Shown here: one piece after another, positions 27,726 to 35,899 of the stretch | Position numbering within the stretch: the first letter of the stretch is position 1 | Layout: every line of letters starts with the position of its first letter | DNA from: Paracoccus sediminilitoris | GTDB taxonomy: Bacteria; Pseudomonadota; Alphaproteobacteria; Rhodobacterales; Rhodobacteraceae | Direction of reading: 5' to 3' | DNA length: 64,000 nucleotides | NCBI RefSeq assembly: GCF_003259195.1 | Contig: NZ_QJPK01000012.1 | Span: 1 to 64,000 of the forward strand | The notes under the pieces: model-generated | Databases searched by the model: none | Seen by the model: only the letters and a program-made list of their open reading frames with translations | What the model was told of the DNA's origin: nothing | Program-made: the position numbers and the translations under genes

Positions 27726-28748
27726 TCAGTCCTCGGACTTGCGCGAACGGTCCAGCAGCACGGCGGCAACGATCAGCCCGCCCTTGATGACCTGCTGGTA
27801 GTAGGATTCGACCCCCATCAGGTCGAGCCCGTTGTTCATCACGCCGATCAGCAGTGCGCCGATCACGGTGCCGCTGACACGACCGATGCCGCCTGCCAGG
27901 CTGGTGCCGCCGATGACCACGGCCGCGATGGCGTCCAGTTCATAGGCGACGCCGGCCTGCGGCAGGGCCGAACCGGTCCGGGCCGCCAAGATCATCCCCG
28001 CAATCCCCGCCAGCGCCCCCGAAATGGCATAGACGGCGAAACGGATGCGACGGACCGGCAGGCCGGAGACCTTGGCCGCGTGCGGATTGCCACCCACGGC
28101 ATAGACATGGCGACCGAACCGCGTCCGGGTCAGGATGAAATGCGCCAGGACGAAGACCAGGCCGAACAGGATGATGGGCACGGGAATTCCCGCGATATCG
28201 CCCGTCCCGATCCAGCGATAGCCGTCGGTCAGCGCCGGCACGGGCCGACCGCCCGAATAGATCAGCGTCAGACCGCGTGCGGCCGACAGCATGCCAAGCG
28301 TCGCCACGAAAGCCGGCACGGAAAACCGGGCCACCACCGTGCCGGACACGGCCCCGACCGCGGTCCCCGTCGCAAGCCCCACCATGACCGCGATCAGCGG
28401 CATGTAGGGTGATCCTGCGACCCCCGCGGTGCTGGTCGTGGCGAAACTGGCCGACACGACCCCCACCAGGGCCACGACAGACCCGACCGACAGGTCGATC
28501 CCGCGCGTCAGGATGACGAAGGTCATGCCGATCGCCAGGATCCCGTTGATCGAGGTCTGGCGCAACACGTTGATGATGTTGCGTTGGCTGAGGAAGTTGT
28601 CGTTCACCACCGCCAGCACGACGCACAGCAGGACCAGCGCGATCAGGATGCCGTAACGCTGTGCCAACGGGCCGATGCGCGACGTGATCGTGCGCGTTTG
28701 TTCGGTTCCTGCCCCGGCCGGCGTGGCGGCCTCGATCTGCTTTTCCAC
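27726..28748 (-). CDS. ABC transporter permease, RbsC/AraH family
   Basis: The 340-residue product has eight or more hydrophobic segments, starting with RYGILIALVLLCVVLAVVN. Family blocks include FLSQRNIINVLRQTSINGILAIGMTFVI (read in parts), RGIDLSVGSVVAL, and GRHVYAVGGNPHAAKVSGL, the cytoplasmic loop that contacts the ATPase. The end has GRVSGTVIGALLIGVMNNGLDLMG. A single permease probably forms a homodimer. It is encoded between the ATPase and the binding protein, all on one strand. The start is MEKQIEAATP. Confidence 0.93.
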   Translation of the reverse strand: MEKQIEAATPAGAGTEQTRTITSRIGPLAQRYGILIALVLLCVVLAVVNDNFLSQRNIINVLRQTSINGILAIGMTFVILTRGIDLSVGSVVALVGVVSASFATTSTAGVAGSPYMPLIAVMVGLATGTAVGAVSGTVVARFSVPAFVATLGMLSAARGLTLIYSGGRPVPALTDGYRWIGTGDIAGIPVPIILFGLVFVLAHFILTRTRFGRHVYAVGGNPHAAKVSGLPVRRIRFAVYAISGALAGIAGMILAARTGSALPQAGVAYELDAIAAVVIGGTSLAGGIGRVSGTVIGALLIGVMNNGLDLMGVESYYQQVIKGGLIVAAVLLDRSRKSED

Positions 28749-28810
28749 CTTGATCCTCCCTTTCGTGCATCTTGCGCCGCGCGGTCGCCCGTCTGGGGCG
28801 GGCCGCGGTT

Positions 28811-30292
28811 TCAGGCCGCCAGATGCAGCAATCTCTCTGCGGACAACTCGGCCCGCTGCAATTCACCGGCCACGCGACCGTCGCGCATCACGACCGCGCG
28901 GTCCGCCATGCCCAGAACCTCGTCCGTCTCGGACGAGATCATGATGACGGCCCCTCCGGCACGGGTGAAATCGGACATGACGCGATAGATCTCGCGCTTG
29001 GCGCCGACATCGACGCCGCGCGTCGGCTCGTCCAACAACAGGATGCGCGGTTCGGTCAGGAACCACTTGCCCAGGACTACCTTCTGCTGGTTGCCCCCCG
29101 ACAGGCTGGACACCGACAGCTTGTCCGAGGCGGTCTTAATGTTCAGCGTCTCGATCATGCGCTGCGCCGCGTCGCGTTCAGCGCCCACGCGCATCAGCTG
29201 CCCGCTGGACACGCGGTCCAGCGTTGCAAGGCAAAGGTTGTCACGGACATCCCCTGTCAGCACCAGCCCGGAATGTTTGCGGTCTTCCGTGACATAGGCC
29301 AGCCCGGCGCTGATCGCCTGGTGGGGCGTGTCGATGCGGATGGACTTGCCCTCGATGACAATCTCGCCGCCCGCATTGTCCGACAGACCGAAAAGGCGGT
29401 CGAAGATCTCGGTCCGGCCAGATCCCATCAGACCATAGAGCGCCAGGATCTCGCCGCGCCTGACGGCGAAGTTCACGTCGCGGACGCCGTGATCGGCATA
29501 AAGGTTGCGCACCGACAACAGTTCCTCCTGGCCCGGTTCATTTTCCTTGATGAATTCCTCGGTCAGGGGGCGGCCCACGACCAGCTGGATCAGGCGGTCC
29601 TTGTCGATGTCGGCCATCGCGCCCGTCTCGACGAAGGCGCCGTCGCGGAACACGGTGTAACTGTCGCAGATCGAGAAGATCTCGGACAGGCGGTGGCTGA
29701 CATAGATGACGCCCTTGCCGCGGGCCGTCAGCGTCTTGATGGCCGCGAACAGCTGGTCCGCCTCGGCCTCACCCAGGGCCGAGGTCGGTTCGTCCATGAT
29801 GATGATCTCGGCATCATAGCTCAGCGCCTTGGCAATCTCGACCAGCTGGATCTGGGCCACCGTCAGGTCCATCATCAGGCTTTCCGCGCGGATGCCGAAA
29901 TGGAACCCGTCCAGCAATTCCTGTGCCTTGCGGTTCAGTTCACGAAAACGGACGCGGCCGAAAAGTCCAACCGGTTCGCGGCCAAGATAGATGTTTTCGG
30001 CCACGGTCATGGCCGGAACCGGGCTCAGTTCCTGCTCGATGATCGAAATTCCGTTGGCCAGGGCCTGCGATGGGCTGTCAAAGCTCATGGCCCTGCCGTC
30101 GCGCAGCAGCGTGCCGCCGTCGCGGCGATGAATGCCCATCAGGATCTTCAGGAAGGTGGACTTGCCGGCACCATTTCCGCCGCAAAGCGCGTGAACCGAT
30201 CCGGGCCGCAGCGTGAAGCGGCCGTCGCGCAGGGCAAAGACGCCCCCGAAGGATTTGCGAAAGCCCGTGGCCTCCAGCAGCGGTTGTTCCAT
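28811..30292 (-). CDS. ABC transporter ATP-binding protein with two NBDs, RbsA type
   Basis: The 493-residue product contains two ATPase domains, as in RbsA/MglA. The first has Walker A GGNGAGKSTFLKIL, with an IIIMDEPTSAL Walker B. The second is degenerate at Walker A (LMGSGRTEIFDRLFG) but keeps the signature VSSLSGGNQQKVVLGKW and Walker B ILLLDEPTRGVDVG. This asymmetry is normal in the family. I chose the ATG at 30292 because GGAGGAG lies about eight bases before it; the longer open frame runs into the operator region. It is the first gene of the minus-strand operon and powers uptake. Confidence 0.92.
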   Translation of the reverse strand: MEQPLLEATGFRKSFGGVFALRDGRFTLRPGSVHALCGGNGAGKSTFLKILMGIHRRDGGTLLRDGRAMSFDSPSQALANGISIIEQELSPVPAMTVAENIYLGREPVGLFGRVRFRELNRKAQELLDGFHFGIRAESLMMDLTVAQIQLVEIAKALSYDAEIIIMDEPTSALGEAEADQLFAAIKTLTARGKGVIYVSHRLSEIFSICDSYTVFRDGAFVETGAMADIDKDRLIQLVVGRPLTEEFIKENEPGQEELLSVRNLYADHGVRDVNFAVRRGEILALYGLMGSGRTEIFDRLFGLSDNAGGEIVIEGKSIRIDTPHQAISAGLAYVTEDRKHSGLVLTGDVRDNLCLATLDRVSSGQLMRVGAERDAAQRMIETLNIKTASDKLSVSSLSGGNQQKVVLGKWFLTEPRILLLDEPTRGVDVGAKREIYRVMSDFTRAGGAVIMISSETDEVLGMADRAVVMRDGRVAGELQRAELSAERLLHLAA

Positions 30293-30325
30293 GATTGCTC
30301 CTCCAGGCATCACCCCTCCCCGGGC

Positions 30326-30410
30326 GACACAAATGTCAGGATTAACCCGACAAATGGCAAGGTAGAGGCTGATTCCGACATTTGTCAACCAAAGATAGTC
30401 TTTTGTCAGA
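30326..30410. promoter_or_regulatory. Repeated TTTGTC/GACAAA elements: candidate operators for the SorC-DhaK regulator
   Basis: Four related elements lie in 85 bases between two divergent genes: GACACAAATGTCAGG (30326-30340), CCGACAAATGGC (30348-30359), CCGACATTTGTCAACC (30376-30391) and CTTTTGTCAGA near 30400-30410. The first and third hold opposed ACAAATGTC and GACATTTGT. The region is AT-richer than its surroundings and just upstream of the ATPase start. SorC-family proteins usually bind such repeats and loosen when a sugar phosphate binds. Control of both directions is inferred. Confidence 0.55.
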
Positions 30411-30658
30411 AGTGCCGTGTTCCCTTGGCCGCGCCATGACCTTGCAGGATCGCTGCGCCTTGGCGGTCCAGATGCAGCAATCGCTGGCAAAACAGGGCAT
30501 CGACCGTCGCCACGCGTGGCCCCGGTCACTGCCGCGCCAAGATCGATGCCGCTTTTCCAACAGCCGTGATCGTCGAAGGCTTTACAGCCCGCTCTGCCTG
30601 TCGTCGTATGCGGCCGTCGGCAAAGCGTCTGCCGTCACGCATCCAAGGGAGAGGCACG

Positions 30659-31699
30659 ATGCCAAGATCGCTGGTTCTGGAACGCAAGGGAGAGCTGTCG
30701 CTGCGGGATATCCCCCTGCAGATGGACATGGGACCGACCGATGTCCGCATCCAGGTTCATACGGTCGGCGTCTGCGGATCCGACGTTCACTATTATACCC
30801 ACGGCAAGATCGGCCCCTTCGTCGTGAACGAACCGATGGTCCTGGGGCACGAGGCTTCGGGTGTGGTGATCGAGGTCGGATCGCAGGTCCGTCACCTGAA
30901 GACGGGCGATCGCGTCTGCATGGAACCGGGCATTCCCGACCCCGCCTCGCGCGCGGCCAAACTGGGGATCTACAATGTCGATCCCGCAGTCACCTTTTGG
31001 GCGACGCCGCCCGTCCATGGCTGCCTGGCGCCGCAGGTGGTGCATCCGGCGGCCTATACCTACAAGCTGCCCGACCACGTTTCCTTTGCAGAGGGTGCGA
31101 TGGTCGAACCCTTCGCGATCGGCATGCAGGCCGCATTGCGCGCGCGCATTCAGCCCGGCGACGTGGGCGTGGTCCTTGGCGCGGGCCCCATCGGCATGAT
31201 GACGGCGCTGGCCGCCCTGGCCGGGGGATGCGCCAAGGTTTTGGTGGCCGATCTGGCCCAGCCCAAGCTGGACATCATCGGCGCATATCCCGGCATCGAG
31301 ACGATCAACATCCGCGACAGGACTGCCGCCGAGGCGATCTTGGAATCGACCGATGGCTGGGGCGCCGACGTGGTCTTCGAATGCTCGGGCGCGGCGCCCG
31401 CCATCCTGGGCGTGCCGCAGCTGGCACGTCCGGGCGGGACGGTCGTGCTGGTCGGCATGCCCGTCGATCCGGTCCCCGTGGACATCGTCGGCCTGCAAGC
31501 CAAGGAATTGCGGATCGAGACGGTCTTCCGATATGCCAACGTCTATGACCGGGCCATCGCGCTGATCGCGGCGGGCAAGGTGGACCTGAAGCCACTGATC
31601 TCGCTCAGCCTGCCTTTCGAGGATAGCATCGCAGCCTTCGAACGTGCTGCCGAAGGTCGCGACACCGATGTGAAGATCCAGATTGAAATGCCCGGCTGA
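30659..31699 (+). CDS. Zinc-dependent polyol dehydrogenase (xylitol/sorbitol dehydrogenase-like MDR)
   Basis: The 346-residue medium-chain dehydrogenase has the catalytic zinc ligands in [11 protein letters not shown] (Cys) and LGHEASG (His-Glu). The Rossmann loop is [11 protein letters not shown], with [11 protein letters not shown] giving an acidic residue for NAD. The structural zinc lobe of four cysteines is absent, as in sorbitol and xylitol dehydrogenases, and the [25 protein letters not shown] block (shown in parts) also fits xylitol dehydrogenases. AGGGAGAGG precedes the ATG at 30659. It would oxidise a sugar alcohol to a ketose. It is transcribed divergently from the transporter-kinase operon and shares its operator region, so it is probably co-regulated. 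Confidence 0.88.
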   Translation: MPRSLVLERKGELSLRDIPLQMDMGPTDVRIQVHTVGVCGSDVHYYTHGKIGPFVVNEPMVLGHEASGVVIEVGSQVRHLKTGDRVCMEPGIPDPASRAAKLGIYNVDPAVTFWATPPVHGCLAPQVVHPAAYTYKLPDHVSFAEGAMVEPFAIGMQAALRARIQPGDVGVVLGAGPIGMMTALAALAGGCAKVLVADLAQPKLDIIGAYPGIETINIRDRTAAEAILESTDGWGADVVFECSGAAPAILGVPQLARPGGTVVLVGMPVDPVPVDIVGLQAKELRIETVFRYANVYDRAIALIAAGKVDLKPLISLSLPFEDSIAAFERAAEGRDTDVKIQIEMPG

Positions 31700-31874
31700 T
31701 CGGCCATACCGCGCTCGGCGCCGCAGGCAGCGGCGTTAGGCTATCCATCAGCAGCTTGGGCGCGCCCACCTGCCACGGCATTCTCAGAGGTCGGCTGGTG
31801 ACAGGGGGCCTATTGTCAGGATGCCTTAATTTCTGTGACGCTGCATGTTTCACGCCTTCGAAAAGGAACGGTAA

Positions 31875-32155
31875 CACAAGTGATCTCTTCTGGCTGACCG
31901 ACGCCCAGACGGCACGTTTGGCCCTCTTCTTTCCCAAGCACACGGGAAGCCCCGGGTTGACGACAAGCGGGGGCTGAACGGGATTATCTTCATCAACCGC
32001 AATGGCTGGGGCTGGTGCGACGGTGAAGGACGGACCACCATCGCTTCGAGGTCGACCTAAACGCTGCTTATGGTCCTCACAAATCGCTCTGCAGCGGATG
32101 GAAGCGTTGGAGCGAAAACGGCATCTTCGCGCGGATGATGGTCAGGCAGGCGGCC
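31875..32155 (+). pseudogene. IS5-family transposase remnant, N-terminal part, plus strand
   Basis: Pieces of an IS5-type first half appear in shifting frames: SDLFWLTDAQTARLALFFPK, then LNGIIFINRNG, then GWKRWSENGIFARMM. These match the N-terminal order of the family. Stops and frameshifts break it, and the sequence ends where a minus-strand remnant of a related element begins. It is a dead fragment. Confidence 0.7.
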
Positions 32156-32764
32156 GAACATGATCTTGATCCGGTTGCGTTGTTTGTACCGTCGCCTGTC
32201 ATGTTTCACGGCTTTCTTGCGTGACTTTCGACCGGGGATGCAACCTTTATCCCGTTGTCTTTCAACGCTTGTCATAGCCAATCGGCAGGCTACTCAACAG
32301 CGCGGCTGCGCCGGTGTCATCGCTCACCTGTCCGGCCGACATGAAGACCTGAATCGGGCGGCCCTTCGCATCAGTGACGGCATGTCACTTCGTGTTCATG
32401 CCGCCCTTCGTGCGCCCGATTTGGCGAGCACGCCGCCCTTTTTTACCCGCAGGCTGGAGGCCGTACGGTGCGCTTTCAAACAGGTCGCGTCGATGATAAT
32501 GGTCTTGTGATCGGCGCCTTCGGCGGCCAGGCCCGCCATGATCCGGGCGAAGACGCCCTTTTCACTCCAGCGTTTCCAGCGGTTGTAGAGAGTTTTGGCC
32601 GGACCAATCCCCAAGCGCGTCGCACCACCGCAAACCATTGCGATTAATGAAGATTATACCACTCAGAACCCTTCGATCAACAACCCGGGGCTTGCCATGG
32701 CTCTTGGAGAAAACGGTTTCAAGCGCTCAATCTGCGCCTCGGCCAGCCAGTAAAGATTGCTCAT
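32057..32764 (-). pseudogene. IS5-family transposase remnant, minus strand
   Basis: The start at 32764 gives MSNLYWLAEAQIERLKPF, then a stop. Another frame continues with AKTLYNRWKRWSEKGVFARIM, GLAAEGADHKTIIIDATCLKAH with the first catalytic Asp, and SSLRVKKGG. After more disruption, GCIPGRKSRKKAVKHD and RNRIKIMFGRL represent the C-terminal block, where the catalytic Glu should sit in RIEIMF but reads Lys. The copy is inactive. It converges with the plus-strand remnant, so two related insertions met here or one inserted into the other. Confidence 0.8.
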
Positions 32765-33453
32765 AGATCAGGTCTCCTTGCGGAGCCTGAATCACGGCAA
32801 CAAACTGAAATCAATGGGTCTGGAGCCTAGGCCTTCCATCACGGAACAATTTGACCCGGTCGTCGACAGTCGTTTGGGATCAACCGGAACCTTCAGTTGG
32901 CATCGTCTCGTACCGTCGCAGCGGATGTAGATGCGGCAATCTCCGCTGGCTCATATTCGCCGTTCAGACGCATTTGATGTATTGTCACTTGCCAGCAGCG
33001 CAGTTGCGCGCCCGCGCCATCGCAACGGCGCAAGTGCTATCCGCTCATTCTGCTCGTAACGGAATGGATGGGGTCCCCGATGCGCGCTCAGACATCCGAC
33101 CTGCTTGTCGATGCCACAGCGGCGCGTTGGCAACTCGTTGGTGATCACGAGTTCATCCAATGGTTGGGGAACGACGCCAGAGCCACGGAGTTAACACTGA
33201 TGTCGAACAACTACCTGACAGCGAAAGCAGGCGACACTGGCATGCTGTTCATCAAAGGCCGCATATCCTGGCCGGCCCAGGGGCCCATCATTACACGGTG
33301 AATGCCGACGCTCACCTGCCTGCTATGAAGTCATACCATCCCGTGCCGGACCTTTAATGCTTTAACCCAGCCTGGCTGATATTCCAGCTATTCAGAAAGC
33401 TGCACACCAGCGGTTTCCGCATTCCACCATCGCCCCTTGTAAGGAGGCCCGCA
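32765..33453. other. About 690 bases without a supportable gene
   Basis: Open frames on both strands (such as 32951-33160 minus and 33068-33301 plus) lack any recognisable domain. The base pattern looks like decayed insertion-sequence DNA continuing from the transposase remnants. The strong ribosome-binding site AAGGAGG near 33440 belongs to the next gene. Confidence 0.45.
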
Positions 33454-34344
33454 ATGCTCATCCGCTTTGGCTTTGAAGTCGTCATCAGCGCCCCAAACCC
33501 GGTCCCCCTGATCCTTGCGCTGTCACCGCACCCATCGGTGGCTGGTCGCATTCTGGGCGCGAACAAGATTTTAACTGAACCGCAAATGCCAGTCGAAGAA
33601 TTCATCGACCCGTTCGGCAATCGCCGGGCGCGTATGGTACCGCCGCCCGGTCGGTCACGGCTGTGGTCCGACGATGTGATCCAGGTTGACGGGCAGCCTG
33701 ACGTCTTTGATTGGAACGCACGCCAGCATGAGATCGCGCACCTTCCGCCCGAAACGCTCCCTTTCCTGACAGCCAGCCGATATTGCGAATCCGATGTGCT
33801 GATGCAGCAGGCCTGGGATCTTTTCGGAACGACACGGCCCGGTTGGGCTCGGGTGCAGGCAATCTGCAACTTCGTCCACAACCACCTGACCTTCGGCTAC
33901 AAGTTCGGCCGCCCGACGAAAACCGCCGTTCATGCCATGTCCGAGGCGACGGGCGTCTGCAGGGATTTCGCGCATCTGGCGATCGCGCTGTGCCGGGCCA
34001 TGAATATCCCCGCCCGCTATGCCAGTGGCTATCTTGGCGACATTGGCGTTCCGCCATCCGGTCCTGGCGACTTTTGTGCGTGGTTCGAGGTTTATCTTGA
34101 GGATCGCTGGTTCACTTTTGACGCGCGGTACAACACCCCGAGGATCGGTCGGGTCTTGATGGTGCGGGGGCGCGACGCGGCGGATGGGGCCATGGTCACG
34201 TCGTTTGGCAGTTATACGCTGGAATCGCTGAGCGTCTGGACGGATGAGCTGCCAGATGATGTGACCGAGGCTGCTGTCTTGGCTCAGCTGGAGCATCTTC
34301 CCGAGGCACCGGCGCTGACACTTGCCATGGCTGGCTCCTCCTGA
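33454..34344 (+). CDS. Transglutaminase-like domain protein (COG1305 type)
   Basis: The 296-residue product has a beta-rich N-terminal domain (LIRFGFEVVISAPNPVPLI, LALSPHPS) and a papain-like core. GVCRDFAHLAIALCRAMNIPARY holds the candidate nucleophile Cys169 (quoted in part: GVCRDFAHL). GDFCAWFEVYL and FTFDARYNTPRIGR would carry the rest of the triad, with Asp near 223. The position usually occupied by His before AW is Cys208, so the catalytic set is not canonical. A near-perfect AAGGAGG precedes the ATG. No signal peptide is visible. Family members are mostly uncharacterised peptidases. It stands alone between remnants and tiny genes. Confidence 0.85.
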   Translation: MLIRFGFEVVISAPNPVPLILALSPHPSVAGRILGANKILTEPQMPVEEFIDPFGNRRARMVPPPGRSRLWSDDVIQVDGQPDVFDWNARQHEIAHLPPETLPFLTASRYCESDVLMQQAWDLFGTTRPGWARVQAICNFVHNHLTFGYKFGRPTKTAVHAMSEATGVCRDFAHLAIALCRAMNIPARYASGYLGDIGVPPSGPGDFCAWFEVYLEDRWFTFDARYNTPRIGRVLMVRGRDAADGAMVTSFGSYTLESLSVWTDELPDDVTEAAVLAQLEHLPEAPALTLAMAGSS

Positions 34345-34501
34345 GCCTGTGCCAGTTGCCGCTGATCCGGCGCCGAACAGATGCGCTGTTTGTTGTTTCA
34401 CCTGTGGCATCTCAGCCTCTGCCGATTTCCGTATCTATCCTTGGCAAAAGGTTTAAGATGCCAAGTCCGTCGAACCTTCGACGGCTTTACAGGAGCCGAC
34501 C

Positions 34502-34630
34502 ATGGCCAAGGGCATGAACAAGCGTAAACGCGACGAAAAAAAGCCCAAGAAGGAAAAGCCCAAGACAAGCGCCGCTGCACCCAGCACCAAGGATGCTGTG
34601 TCCAATGCGGTCGCCCGGGCTGGAAAATGA
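34502..34630 (+). CDS. Small Lys-rich protein (42 aa)
   Basis: The frame begins MAKGMNKRKRDEKKPKKEKP and ends in a short Ala/Ser-rich tail. AGGAG lies nine bases before the ATG. The composition, one third Lys or Arg, is like small basic proteins I recall from Rhodobacterales that also start MAKG and are rich in KKPK. The function is unknown; nucleic-acid or ribosome association is possible. Its stop overlaps the next start as ATGA, which supports translation of both. Confidence 0.6.
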   Translation: MAKGMNKRKRDEKKPKKEKPKTSAAAPSTKDAVSNAVARAGK

Positions 34631-34794
34631 GTCACGCCTCAGAGACACGTGCGTCACGCGACGAGCACCTTGTCGAGGACGCGCAAGACACACAATCGAT
34701 CGTCGTCACTTGCGTGGAGCTTGGGATGACGCTCAGCCAGGCGACCAGTTTTGCTGAGCGGAGCATCGAAAGCCGGCGCAAGCTGCGGCTTTGA
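34627..34794 (+). CDS. Small hypothetical protein (55 aa) coupled to the Lys-rich gene
   Basis: The frame MSHASETRASRDEHLVEDAQ continues with a helical stretch and ends SIESRRKLRL. It begins within the stop codon of the preceding gene (ATGA), so it should be translated by coupling. The C-terminal half (VVTCVELGMTLSQATSFAERS) could form an amphipathic helix. I do not recognise a family. Support comes from the overlap and from the clean open frame. Confidence 0.45.
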   Translation: MSHASETRASRDEHLVEDAQDTQSIVVTCVELGMTLSQATSFAERSIESRRKLRL

Positions 34795-35069
34795 CCGGGT
34801 CGGCGGCCAGTTCACCTATCAACTGGCTGCCCACCTTCTTTGCTTAGCGGATTTTGGGAGAGGCCCGTTCGGGCGGCGCCGGCCTTTGTTTCAAGGCAAT
34901 GCCTGCTGGCGGGCTTGTACCAGTTACAGCCACCGATAAATCAGCACCCGCATAATCAAACACAACCTCGTCAAGACCCAGGTCACTTACGAAGGGCGGG
35001 GCATGACGACGCCCGCTTCGGTCTGCACGCGCCGCCCAACCTGTTGAATGATGCAGATTTGACAGATTG

Positions 35070-35138
35070 GGCGTTTGCATTATGAGAGATCGGACATAAG
35101 GATCCGATGGTCGGCGGTTCGAACCCTCTCTGTTCGGC
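35070..35138 (+). repeat. Degenerate copy of the 5.73 kb repeat and T-arm: possible second att relic
   Basis: GGCGTTTGCA (35070-35079) is identical to 5731-5740. The next bases (TTATGAGAGATCGGACATAA) align with CTATTAGATAATTGAGACAA at the first site. GGTCGGCGGTTCGAACCCTC (35109-35128) then matches GGTCGGAGGTTCGAATCCTC. The T-stem has a mismatch and no acceptor strand follows, so it is not a tRNA. Orientation is the same as at 5.73 kb. About 17 bases between the two conserved blocks at the first site are missing here. Confidence 0.4.
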
Positions 35139-35161
35139 GGGCAGTCGGCCCCGCATCCGGC

Positions 35162-35794
35162 ATGATCAAGTCATTTGAAAGACGTAACGGCACCATGCTT
35201 TGGGGTATTCGAGAACTGATGAAACCCGCCCTGTCGGTGATCGACATGATTCCCGACGTTCATCGCACGCCCGCTTTGGCCGCATTGCGCAAAGCCGTGC
35301 ATGAGGGGCGTGCGGGCGATATGCGGTTGGACAGGGACGACCGGGATCTGGCGTTTTTCGACGGACAGGTGGCGCTGACCTCGCCCATCGGGGCGCGGCT
35401 GCTGATGGCGCTGTACCAGCAGGGCCGGATCAAGTTGAAGAAGCCCGCCGCCAGGAAATTGCCCACTCTCTCTGCCTATATCCAAACCGAACCGGCCTTT
35501 CGTGCCGAGGTCCAGCGCCTGCTGGCCGAAGACGACGCCCGGCGCGCCCGGCTTGCCGCGATCATCGCCGACCCCGCATGCGCGTCCCCGGAGGAAATCA
35601 CCCCCCAACTGATCGACAAGCTGGCCAATGCCCAATTGGGCCATGGCGTGATGGGGCAGGTTTCGGTCGCCGGTCTGACGGCGCATCGGGGTGTGGGCAA
35701 AGCCGCGGACGCCGATGAACGCACCCTTCAGGGCAGCCGCGTCCTCTGCTGGTGGATCGATGCCGACGGACGGCGCCGGGGTGACGACGAATAG
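35162..35794 (+). CDS. Conserved-looking hypothetical protein upstream of trpB
   Basis: The 210-residue product has no signal peptide, membrane segment or cofactor motif that I recognise. It is predicted mostly helical, with GIRELMKPALSVIDMIPDVH at the start, RKAVHEGRAGDMRLDRDDRD, and a charged helical segment EVQRLLAEDDARRARLAAI in the middle. Codon usage is the GC-rich core type. The ATG at 35195 (MLWGIREL) is an alternative start; the true one is uncertain because the upstream DNA is the att-like repeat. Same strand as trpB and 105 bases before it, so the two may be co-transcribed. Function unknown. Confidence 0.6.
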   Translation: MIKSFERRNGTMLWGIRELMKPALSVIDMIPDVHRTPALAALRKAVHEGRAGDMRLDRDDRDLAFFDGQVALTSPIGARLLMALYQQGRIKLKKPAARKLPTLSAYIQTEPAFRAEVQRLLAEDDARRARLAAIIADPACASPEEITPQLIDKLANAQLGHGVMGQVSVAGLTAHRGVGKAADADERTLQGSRVLCWWIDADGRRRGDDE

Positions 35795-35899
35795 GGTCGG
35801 GGATGCGGCCCGATGTCCGGCCGCTTGGGCTTCACCCCGCGCGGTTTCACCGCTAAGACGGGGCGAACATGTCCCAACCCAACCGCGAAGGCGCACGCT

